Position numbers and translations under genes: made by a program. 64,000 bases of DNA from Sphingobacterium hungaricum (GTDB lineage Bacteria > Bacteroidota > Bacteroidia > Sphingobacteriales > Sphingobacteriaceae): assembly GCF_015210005.1 (NCBI RefSeq), contig NZ_MU158698.1:558001-622000 (forward strand), in the 5' to 3' direction. Below are positions 17,059 through 23,918 of the stretch, piece by piece; within the stretch, counting starts at the first letter, position 1, and every line of letters starts with the position of its first letter. The notes beneath the pieces were generated by a model. It saw only the letters and a list, made by a program, of their open reading frames with translations. It was not told the DNA's origin and did not search any database.

Positions 17059-18120
17059 TTAATTTTTATAGAGCTCTTCTCTTATTTCTACGAGAATACT
17101 TTCCAGTATTTGTTTACTTGGTTGTTCTTGAAGTTTGCTTTTTTCAAACTCTTGATCTATTTCCTTTTTCAACTTTTCTGCTAAGTTCAGAATTTCATCA
17201 TATTCGAATTCTCCATTTTTTATAGCTAATAATTCTTTTCTATTCGGTCTTTTAATTTCAACTTTTCCCTCCTTAAAAATCTCTAAACAAATTTGCAAAA
17301 GCCGAATAGTATGCATCATATTTTTTGCATCATAATCCTTACCATGCCTTTTATTCAAGCTATACCGTTCATCATTTCTATTGTCAACCCATTCCCAATA
17401 CTCTTGATATTTTTTGCAGTAGGTTGAATAACTTTCTTGATTGAAAAATAAATAAGCCACATAATTTTCTTCTGGAGGAATCGATGAAAGAGATACCTCA
17501 TTTGCTGTATCCTTATTGGTAATCCCTTTGTATTTAAAACGATTATCAACATCATAAAATAAAGCATACAGATTTTTACTGTTTGGAATTTTAGACAAGC
17601 CACATTTTGCATTTGAATATCCCCTTTCTGAAAGCCATTTTTTGGCTTTAATGGAAGAATAATTTTCGGTAATAAAACAGAAATCTAAAACACTCTTTTT
17701 TGTTTTCGCAATTGGATTTACAATTTTCTTTTTTAATCCTTTAGCTTTTTTAATCTGTGTTAACGCATATCCAGAAAACGTATCCTTACATAATTTTGAC
17801 AACACGATATTCATCTTCACTTTATCAATCAATGAATGTTTGTATAAAATACATTCCTCAGGACTCGCCAAAATTTCAAGAATAGTAGGATTATTTTTTA
17901 TCAATAAATCTACAAATCGCCCGATTTCATAATATACCTCATCATTGCTTTCATTAGATATTTGTGGGATATAAGTCAAACCAAAAAATTTTTCTTTTGG
18001 CAGATAAAAAATCCCTTTGATATCCGTGTCAGATTTTTCCGTATCTAAACCGTATGCTTTGCTACCACTGACGCATTCAAAAAGCAAAAGGTTATTTTCT
18101 TTGATATCCTTAATTGTCAT
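17059..18120 (-). CDS. RlaP-type nucleotidyltransferase (RNA-repair associated), copy 1
   Basis: A 353-residue DNA polymerase beta-fold nucleotidyltransferase. The active-site strand-loop is at residues 18-40: SGSKAYGLDTEKSDTDIKGI, with the GS and the SDTD acidic pair that bind Mg-NTP. The C-terminal two thirds is helical and charged (RKELLAIKNGEFEYDEILNL). This family is known from RNA-repair operons with diverse ligases; it may add nucleotides to damaged ends before sealing, but substrate is unproven. The start overlaps the end of the second copy by 11 bases, implying translational coupling, and the stop lies seven bases ahead of rtcB. It is only distantly similar to its neighbour, so they are probably functionally distinct. 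Confidence 0.82.
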   Translation of the reverse strand: MTIKDIKENNLLLFECVSGSKAYGLDTEKSDTDIKGIFYLPKEKFFGLTYIPQISNESNDEVYYEIGRFVDLLIKNNPTILEILASPEECILYKHSLIDKVKMNIVLSKLCKDTFSGYALTQIKKAKGLKKKIVNPIAKTKKSVLDFCFITENYSSIKAKKWLSERGYSNAKCGLSKIPNSKNLYALFYDVDNRFKYKGITNKDTANEVSLSSIPPEENYVAYLFFNQESYSTYCKKYQEYWEWVDNRNDERYSLNKRHGKDYDAKNMMHTIRLLQICLEIFKEGKVEIKRPNRKELLAIKNGEFEYDEILNLAEKLKKEIDQEFEKSKLQEQPSKQILESILVEIREELYKN

Positions 18121-18871
18121 GTTTTCTTAATGTTTCTATGAAGAACCTGTCTAAATTTTCAATATCAAAATATTGTTTTTCCATTTTTTTTGATTCTTTG
18201 GTGCAATATTCAAATTCATTATTAATATACTCTTTCAAATCAGAATCAATCTCAATCAACTGCCCCTCAGCTGAATTTGCTTTTAACTCAATTAGCTCAT
18301 TGATCATGATTTGAAAGTTATCAGGCACCAATGTTAACAGTGGACTTATGTTCATCGGAGCAATTGTTTTTCTCTCCAAACACCATTTTGCAGAAAGCAT
18401 TGAACGAAGTACATAGAAAAGCTTCTTTATCTTGATCTCATTCTCATTTCCAATAGTTTCCAAAGCATTATTTGCTATTCCCAAATAATGGTGAATATTT
18501 GATTTTTGATTAAAATAAAATTGGCAAATATTCCACAATTCATCTTTAAAACTCTCTGATTCCTGATAAATTATTGGAGATTGCAACCATTCAAAGGCTG
18601 TTGTATTGGACTTGCTTATAAGTTTAAGCACTTTTCTTAGATCCCAACCATTAATATCTAATTCATCATTAATAGGAAAATCTATCTGATCGCTATAATC
18701 TGAAACAGACAAATAAAAATTTGTCGTTCTTACATACATGAAACGAACATCAAAATCACTATCTGGCGAAGGAAATCCCCATCCTCTGCTTCCTGATTCG
18801 CAAGCAAAAAGGATTTTTATTTTATTTTCGAATGCTATTTCAGATAATTTAATTTCAATTATTTCTTTCAT
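18110..18871 (-). CDS. RlaP-type nucleotidyltransferase, copy 2
   Basis: The 253-residue protein has the same polymerase-beta active-site layout as its neighbour: CESGSRGWGFPSPDSDFDVR at residues 24-43, with GS and DSDFD. The remainder (NGWDLRKVLKLISKSNTTAF, EWLQSP, FYVLRSMLSAKWCLE) matches the helical part of the family. It is about 100 residues shorter at the C-terminus than copy 1. The last 11 bases overlap the start of copy 1. Upstream, a strong hairpin (18887-18916) sits in the 62-base gap to the Band-7 gene. Two such enzymes in one operon suggest either two end-modifying steps or a heterodimer. Confidence 0.82.
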   Translation of the reverse strand: MKEIIEIKLSEIAFENKIKILFACESGSRGWGFPSPDSDFDVRFMYVRTTNFYLSVSDYSDQIDFPINDELDINGWDLRKVLKLISKSNTTAFEWLQSPIIYQESESFKDELWNICQFYFNQKSNIHHYLGIANNALETIGNENEIKIKKLFYVLRSMLSAKWCLERKTIAPMNISPLLTLVPDNFQIMINELIELKANSAEGQLIEIDSDLKEYINNEFEYCTKESKKMEKQYFDIENLDRFFIETLRKHDN

Positions 18872-18886
18872 AATTTCTAATCTAAT

Positions 18887-18916
18887 CCTCGGCAGGCCAC
18901 ATTCACCTGACCGAGG
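18887..18916 (-). promoter_or_regulatory. Intercistronic hairpin between Band-7 and RlaP genes
   Basis: CCTCGG pairs with CCGAGG and CAGG with CCTG around one bulged base, leaving a 9-nt loop. No T-run follows on the minus strand, so it is more likely an mRNA processing or stability element than a full terminator. Confidence 0.5.
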
Positions 18917-18933
18917 GCATCTAAATTTACTTG

Positions 18934-20031
18934 TTATTTTACAAAAATTTGCTTCAATTGATCGACGATCTGTCCGCTACCTGATAAACTGATTGTATTG
19001 ATTTTTTCAGCAATCTTCTCAACATATTCCATCTCTTTCAATTTATACAACATCGCGTTATCTTCCATCAATTTCGCCGTATTCAACAAACTTCTTGTCG
19101 AAGCCGTTTCCTCTCTACGTGTAATGATATTAGCTTGTGCTCTTTTTTCAGCGACCAAAACTTGATTCATAATCTCCTTGACATCACCTGGCAAAACAAT
19201 GTCCTTGACACCGCAATTCACTAATTTTACACCTAAAGCGGAAGCATTTTCAATTGTAGTGCTCATGACCATCTCTGCAATCTTCTCTTTCCCTTCCATC
19301 AACTCATCGAAAGTCATCAAGCCAATGCATTCTCTCAAAGCCAACTGAATCGTAATGTATAACTGTTTTTCGAAATCTTTATTCTCCAACAAAGCTTTGA
19401 TGATATCCTCCACTTTGTATTGAACACTGAAATTCAATCTCAATTGCGCTTTGTCTTTGGTCAAGATTTCTTGCCCGATGATTTCCATCGTCAATTGTCT
19501 TGTATCCGCTTTTAAGACTTGAATCATGGTGCTGTTTTTCCAATACACATAATTTCCTGCATCCAAAACTGAATCGAATTTCCCATCGATAAACAACAAA
19601 CCTTTTTCAAAAGATTCGATTTTATAAGCTCTAATGAAATTCAATAAAGGAGCCTTGTCTAACAAATTTTTGTTAATCGCTTGATCGATTTCAATCGAAT
19701 CGGTATTTACTTTTACAAATTCATTTATTGACAATGCTTTCCAGATGACATGCCTTCCGGCAGTCAAAACGGATTTGAAATTTCCATTTTGGTAAACCAA
19801 AACCAATTCATTATCGCCAACTAAAATCAAGTCAATCAAATTGGTAAACTCATTATGTTGTAATAAACCATCCAATTCGGAATTAGTGAAATAATAGTCT
19901 TTGCTTAAATCATACAAAATGACTTTTTCTCCAAACCATAACCAGTGGTTTCCAGTTTTTAATACGCGCTTAAATTCTCCGTTTTTAAACACCAATCCAA
20001 CATAATTGGTGTTAATTGTTACTCTTTTCAT
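18934..20031 (-). CDS. Band-7/SPFH (slipin-like) protein with N-terminal triple repeat
   Basis: The 365-residue protein lacks the usual N-terminal membrane segment. Instead the first 165 residues hold three copies of a 22-24 residue unit of the form xGLVFxxGxFxxVLxxGxHxxW, at about 10-32, 74-97 and 141-164. An SPFH/Band-7 domain follows (about 165-310: RLNFSVQYKVEDIIKALLEN, LGVKLVNCGVKDIVLPGDVK), then a coiled, charged segment (VAEKRAQANIITRREETA) typical of slipins. SPFH proteins oligomerise into rings; in RNA-repair systems they are proposed scaffolds. It is the first protein gene of the operon, downstream of the tRNA-like elements and upstream of both nucleotidyltransferases and rtcB. A direct RNA-binding role of the repeats is only a guess. 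Confidence 0.85.
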   Translation of the reverse strand: MKRVTINTNYVGLVFKNGEFKRVLKTGNHWLWFGEKVILYDLSKDYYFTNSELDGLLQHNEFTNLIDLILVGDNELVLVYQNGNFKSVLTAGRHVIWKALSINEFVKVNTDSIEIDQAINKNLLDKAPLLNFIRAYKIESFEKGLLFIDGKFDSVLDAGNYVYWKNSTMIQVLKADTRQLTMEIIGQEILTKDKAQLRLNFSVQYKVEDIIKALLENKDFEKQLYITIQLALRECIGLMTFDELMEGKEKIAEMVMSTTIENASALGVKLVNCGVKDIVLPGDVKEIMNQVLVAEKRAQANIITRREETASTRSLLNTAKLMEDNAMLYKLKEMEYVEKIAEKINTISLSGSGQIVDQLKQIFVK

Positions 20032-20355
20032 GTTAATGATGTTTAAAATGTATAACTCTTGTTTATTTCTCTTCTTTTAAAAAGCGTTGCGAAACACATT
20101 TATTTATGTTTTGCGGAAGCAAAAGCTGACCAAGCTGTGTTTAAAAATTAAATCTATTCGTTCCATTAAGCATAAAACTTGTTCAAGTTTTTCAGCCTCT
20201 GGATTAAATGAGTTGATTTTTAAATCAATTCTCTTTTTGCAGATGCCTGCAGAGCAAAACGCAAATTTGCTTTTCGGAATTAGAAAATCCTGAAGCCAAA
20301 TGCATTTTCACAACGCTCATTCGGTGAACATTTGAAAAGTTGTTCTTCTTTGTAA
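20032..20355 (-). other. Long untranslated stretch between tRNA-like elements and Band-7 gene
   Basis: No credible gene is present. The stretch is rich in short palindromes, such as AACTTG-TT-CAAGTT at 20177-20190 and GATTTTTAAATC near 20215, so the transcript leader is probably structured. An open frame on the plus strand (20087-20293) has no supporting features. Confidence 0.5.
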
Positions 20356-20430
20356 AATAGTGTTTAAGACTATTCTATTGCATTACCATTTTGCTATTCC
20401 AAGTGGATTGGAAGCAGGATTCGAACCTGC
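20356..20430 (-). ncRNA. tRNA-like element 2 (partial, rearranged)
   Basis: On the minus strand, in order: a canonical T arm GCAGG-TTCGAAT-CCTGC (20430-20414), an acceptor-like TTCCAAT directly followed by CCA (20413-20404), then TTGGAA (20402-20397), TA and a D-arm-like hairpin GCA...TGC with a TGGTAA loop (20394-20380), then a 6-bp stem with the 7-nt loop CTTAAAC (20374-20356), which resembles an anticodon arm with anticodon UAA. TTCCAA and TTGGAA pair perfectly, as acceptor strands in permuted order would. A variable loop is not evident and a linker of five bases replaces position 26, so this copy is degenerate or a different type of tRNA-like RNA. Confidence 0.55.
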
Positions 20431-20431
20431 A

Positions 20432-20515
20432 TAGTGGTGTTGTATTCTAACCGACTGAACTATTCCGGATAAATCCGAAAGTGGGATTCGAACCCACGAC
20501 CGCAACATTATGGAC
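20432..20515 (-). ncRNA. tRNA-like element 1, circularly permuted tRNA architecture
   Basis: Reading the minus strand: anticodon-stem 3' strand TGTTG (20507-20503), variable loop CGGTC (20502-20498), T arm GTGGG-TTCGAAT-CCCAC (20497-20481), acceptor 3' strand TTTCGGA (20480-20474), linker TTTA, acceptor 5' strand TCCGGAA (20469-20463), TA, D arm GTTC-AGTCGGTTA-GAAT (20460-20444), A, and anticodon-stem 5' strand CAACA (20442-20438). All seven acceptor pairs (one G-U) and all five anticodon-stem pairs form only in this permuted order. The RNA ends would therefore lie in the anticodon loop. Read as a normal tRNA together with the next T arm, the acceptor pairs at only four of seven positions and the anticodon arm is lost. 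It precedes a Band-7 gene in an RtcB operon, where tRNA-like RNAs have been reported. Confidence 0.72.
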
Positions 20516-20690
20516 AAAACCTATATAATCTCTATCAGCATTTTCTTCGCTATCGCTCGAAAACTTCGGGGCTATTCAGAAACCCGCGACTTGGGATAAA
20601 ATCTTATTTAGTATTGCCATCCCTTTCGGGATATCTTATTTATTTATTTGTAAATATGTATCAAAGAACATCTATCGACTTGCGACATTA

Positions 20691-20698
20691 CAAAGATG
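20691..20698 (-). promoter_or_regulatory. Candidate -7 element for the RNA-repair transcript
   Basis: CATCTTTG on the minus strand differs at one base from TAnnTTTG. The place of the -33 element falls at the ATTGCGCACT repeat (20720-20729), as expected for a repressor- or activator-controlled promoter. Confidence 0.35.
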
Positions 20699-20719
20699 CA
20701 ACCCTAGTAACGCGACCGA

Positions 20720-20840
20720 ATTGCGCACTAAAAATTAATTTCAACATAAATCACAATTAGCTGAAAATCAAATTAATAAATTTGATTTTTTACAAAAAAA
20801 ATAGTAAAATAGTCTATGCTACGCAATTACATTGCGCAGT
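20720..20840. promoter_or_regulatory. Operator-like repeats between the RNA-repair operon and the WYL gene
   Basis: ATTGCGCACT (20720-20729) and ATTGCGCAGT (20831-20840) are near-identical decamers 111 bases apart. The second is part of a perfect 15-bp palindrome, CGCAAT-TAC-ATTGCG (20822-20836). They flank the divergent intergenic region and are likely binding sites for the adjacent WYL regulator. Confidence 0.55.
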
Positions 20841-20913
20841 TTAAAATATACTCGTTATATTTAGTTGTGTTTTTACCAATCAATTTTATAATTCATTTCA
20901 AAACTGATAACTC

Positions 20914-21948
20914 ATGGCTGTTAATAAATTAGCGCTTATTCGGTACAAGACCATTGATGACTGTCTAAAAAACCGCTTCAGAAAATGGACTTTAGAAGAT
21001 TTGATAGAAAAAGTTTCCGAAACACTCTATGAGCTAGAAGGAATCACAACAGGCGTAAGCAAACGGACTATTCAAGCGGACATTCAATTGATGCGCAGTG
21101 ATAAATTGGGCTACAATGCGCCGATTGTTGTCAAAGACCGTCGTTTTTATTCTTACGAAGATTTAAGCTATAGCATTACCAAAGCTCCAATCAATCAGTC
21201 GGATGTGGATAAAATGAAAGAAATTGTAGGTGTTCTCAAGCAGTTTAATGCATTCAACTATTTCGATGAAATGAGCGATATGATTGCACGTTTGGAAAAC
21301 AACCTGTATAAATCCACCAAACAAACCGGCAATAATATTCAATTGGAAAGCAATCGCTTGGTTAAAGGATTAGAATGCATTCCTCCATTGTATCAGGCTA
21401 TTTTAAGTAAAAGCGCATTATTAATAGAATACAAATCGTTTAAAGCGCAAATCGCAAACCAAGGGATTTACTTTCCATACATGCTGAAAGAATATAGAAA
21501 TCGATGGTTTTTGATTTGCAAAGCGAAAAAGCGACCTGGAATTTTGAATCTGGCATTGGATCGGATTGTGGAATTTCAGGAATTGCCAAATGAACCATTT
21601 TATGCCTATGAAGGCGTTGATTTTGACAGATACTACAATGATTTAATTGGTGTGTCCAAAAGCGAAAGAGACCGTCCGCATAAGATAATTTTAGAATTTG
21701 CAAATGACCATGCGCCTTATGTGATTACAAAGCCCTTGCATGAATCTCAAGTCGTTTTAGGCAAGAACGAAAAAACAACCATGATACGAATTGATGTTGT
21801 TTTAAATTACGAACTGGAACGTGAAATTTTAGGTTTTGGAGAATGCGTCAAAGTACTTCACCCTCGACTTTTGATTGGAAGGATTAAAAGGCGCTTGATG
21901 GAAACTTGTAAGCTTTATGAAGAGAAAGCAGTCAGTTCAACTCCATAA
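20914..21948 (+). CDS. WYL-domain transcriptional regulator of the RNA-repair operon
   Basis: A 344-residue protein. The N-terminal part (residues 1-75) is a winged helix-turn-helix (TLEDLIEKVSETLYELEG, VSKRTIQADIQLMRSDKLG). A WYL domain follows at about 165-235 (ALLIEYKSFKAQIANQGIYF, PYMLKEYRNRWFLICKAKKR), then a WCX-type C-terminal extension (GECVKVLHPRLLIGRIKRRL). WYL domains bind ligands, often nucleic acids or nucleotides, and many regulate defence or stress genes. The gene diverges from the tRNA-like/Band-7/RlaP/RtcB run and the shared region has operator-like repeats, so it probably senses RNA damage and controls that operon. In proteobacteria this role is held by the unrelated RtcR. 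Confidence 0.85.
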   Translation: MAVNKLALIRYKTIDDCLKNRFRKWTLEDLIEKVSETLYELEGITTGVSKRTIQADIQLMRSDKLGYNAPIVVKDRRFYSYEDLSYSITKAPINQSDVDKMKEIVGVLKQFNAFNYFDEMSDMIARLENNLYKSTKQTGNNIQLESNRLVKGLECIPPLYQAILSKSALLIEYKSFKAQIANQGIYFPYMLKEYRNRWFLICKAKKRPGILNLALDRIVEFQELPNEPFYAYEGVDFDRYYNDLIGVSKSERDRPHKIILEFANDHAPYVITKPLHESQVVLGKNEKTTMIRIDVVLNYELEREILGFGECVKVLHPRLLIGRIKRRLMETCKLYEEKAVSSTP

Positions 21949-21951
21949 AAA

Positions 21952-21983
21952 AGCGAGTATTCGTTATCAAACAAATACTCGCT
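21952..21983 (-). terminator. asnB terminator
   Basis: AGCGAGTATT (21952-21961) and AATACTCGCT (21974-21983) form a 10-bp stem; on the minus strand it runs into T6. The 8-bp core is the same as in the rtcB terminator. Confidence 0.85.
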
Positions 21984-22013
21984 CCATATGTAGAAGTTAA
22001 TAAAAGGGTGAAA

Positions 22014-23705
22014 TTACGCGATTGTTTCCGCTGTAGCTTTCTCATAACTGTCGTTATGAACCGCAGCAACAGCTCTTCCCGAAGGATCGTTCAAATTTTG
22101 AAATGATGCATCCCAAAGCAAAGCTTCTGGTGTACTGCACGCAACAGATTTCACAGAAGGAACTGTTTTCGCCGCTGCATCCGATGGAAAATGCGATTCG
22201 AAAATTGTTCTGTACAAAAATTCCTCTTTGTTTTTTGGCGGATTGATGGGATAACGCTCAGCCGCCGCAGCAAATTCAGCATCCGAAACCTTTTGCTCTG
22301 CTTGCTCTTTCAATGTATCGATCCAGCTGTAACCTACACCGTCCGAGAATTGCTCTTTTTGTCTCCATGCAATACTTTCTGGCAAGTAATCTTCAAATGC
22401 TTTACGCACGACCCATTTTTCCATCCGACCATTGCGAATCATTTTATCTTCAGGATTAATGGTCATCGCCACATCCATAAACTCTTTATCCAAGAAAGGA
22501 ACTCGACCTTCAACGCCCCAAGCCGCTAGTGATTTATTCGCACGCAAGCAATCGTATAGGTATAGTTTTTTCAGCTTACGGACTGTTTCTTCATGAAATT
22601 CTTGTGCATTAGGTGCTTTGTGGAAATACAAATAGCCTCCGAACAATTCATCAGAACCTTCTCCTGAAAGAACCATTTTAATTCCCATGGACTTAATCAC
22701 CCTAGATAACAAATACATCGGCGTCGAAGCACGAATAGTCGTCACATCATAGGTTTCTAAATGCTGGATGACATCGCGGATGGCATCTAAACCTTCCTGA
22801 ATCGTAAAGTTAATTTCGTGATGGATTGTTCCGATATGATCTGCAGCTTTTTTTGCCGCGATTAAATCCGGAGCGCCTTTCAAGCCTACGGCGAAAGAAT
22901 GCAGCTGTGGATACCAAGCATCCTCTTCATCGCCGGATTCAATTCGCTTAGAAGCAAACTTTTTAGTAACCGCCGCAATGACTGATGAATCCAATCCGCC
23001 CGATAGCAGTACTCCGTAAGGAACATCGGACATTAGTTGGCGATGAACGGCATCCTCTAAAGCTTTGCGCAATTTGGCAATATCTGTCTCATTTTCTTTC
23101 ACCGCATCAAATGATTCCCATTCTCTGCTATACCATTTTTGAGGCTCTGCACTCTCCGAACTATATAAATAATGTCCTGGAGGGAATTGCTCAATAGTTG
23201 TGCAAAATCCTTCTAATGATTTTAATTCTGACGCAACAAATAATTGTTGGTTCTCATCACGTCCATAATACAATGGAATAATTCCCATATGGTCACGAGC
23301 GATTAAATAAGAATCGTTGCGCGCGTCATACAATGCAAAACCAAATATACCGTTCAAATCTTCAACAAACTTTGCCCCTTTTTCAAGATACAAAGCCAAA
23401 ACAACTTCTGAATCCGATTGGGTAGCAAATTGGTAATTTGGTAAAGTCTCTCTTAATTCTTTGTGATTATAAATTTCTCCATTAACCGCTAGCACAACTT
23501 GCCCATCAGGACTGAATAAAGGCTGGCTGCCTGATTTTGGATCTACGATTGCTAAACGTTCATGCGCTAATATGGCTTTTTCTGAGCTATATATCCCAGA
23601 CCAATCTGGTCCACGATGGCGAATGCGTTTTGACATTTCTAACACCTGAGGTCTTAAAATTTCTTCTTTTTGCTTTAAGTCAAAAGCTCCAACAATTCCA
23701 CACAT
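22014..23705 (-). CDS. asnB: Asparagine synthetase B (glutamine-hydrolysing)
   Basis: The 563-residue enzyme converts Asp, Gln and ATP to Asn. The N-terminal glutaminase domain begins MCGIVGAF with Cys2 as nucleophile, and has RHRGPDWSG and NGEIYNH. The synthetase domain carries the PP-loop LLSGGLDSSVIAA, then VLSGEGSDELFGGYLYFHKA and GVEGRVPFLDKEFMD. All catalytic elements are present and the length is normal. The gene stands alone between terminators on the minus strand and converges with the WYL gene. Confidence 0.96.
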   Translation of the reverse strand: MCGIVGAFDLKQKEEILRPQVLEMSKRIRHRGPDWSGIYSSEKAILAHERLAIVDPKSGSQPLFSPDGQVVLAVNGEIYNHKELRETLPNYQFATQSDSEVVLALYLEKGAKFVEDLNGIFGFALYDARNDSYLIARDHMGIIPLYYGRDENQQLFVASELKSLEGFCTTIEQFPPGHYLYSSESAEPQKWYSREWESFDAVKENETDIAKLRKALEDAVHRQLMSDVPYGVLLSGGLDSSVIAAVTKKFASKRIESGDEEDAWYPQLHSFAVGLKGAPDLIAAKKAADHIGTIHHEINFTIQEGLDAIRDVIQHLETYDVTTIRASTPMYLLSRVIKSMGIKMVLSGEGSDELFGGYLYFHKAPNAQEFHEETVRKLKKLYLYDCLRANKSLAAWGVEGRVPFLDKEFMDVAMTINPEDKMIRNGRMEKWVVRKAFEDYLPESIAWRQKEQFSDGVGYSWIDTLKEQAEQKVSDAEFAAAAERYPINPPKNKEEFLYRTIFESHFPSDAAAKTVPSVKSVACSTPEALLWDASFQNLNDPSGRAVAAVHNDSYEKATAETIA

Positions 23706-23872
23706 ATAGTATACTTTGTAAATGATTTTAATTTCAACACTACAAAGAAAAGAAATAAATAATTAAATTCATAACATAATTTAAATTTTATTGCATTTTT
23801 TTTAAAAAAAATGACATTATATTACGATTTAAATACAAATATTAAGTTATTGTTATTAATCTGAATAAAAAA

Positions 23873-23896
23873 AAGGAATGAAAACATTCATTCCTT
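23873..23896 (-). terminator. Terminator of the UbiD-family gene
   Basis: AAGGAATGAA and TTCATTCCTT form a perfect 10-bp stem with a 4-nt loop, followed on the minus strand by a T-run. Confidence 0.85.
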
Positions 23897-23918
23897 GAAA
23901 ATATCGCAAACGCAAGAT

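Noticed and set aside
20087..20293. 68-codon plus-strand reading frame
   Set aside because: No domain, no start signal, and it lies in the structured leader of the opposite strand.
20397..20469. Ordinary (non-permuted) tRNA formed by the D arm of element 1 and the T arm of element 2
   Set aside because: The acceptor would pair at only four of seven positions and only 12 bases remain for anticodon arm plus variable loop.
20540..20640. Third tRNA-like copy upstream (GTCGCGGGTTTC on the minus strand)
   Set aside because: A T-arm-like stem has only imperfect pairing and an oversized loop; acceptor and D arm could not be found.
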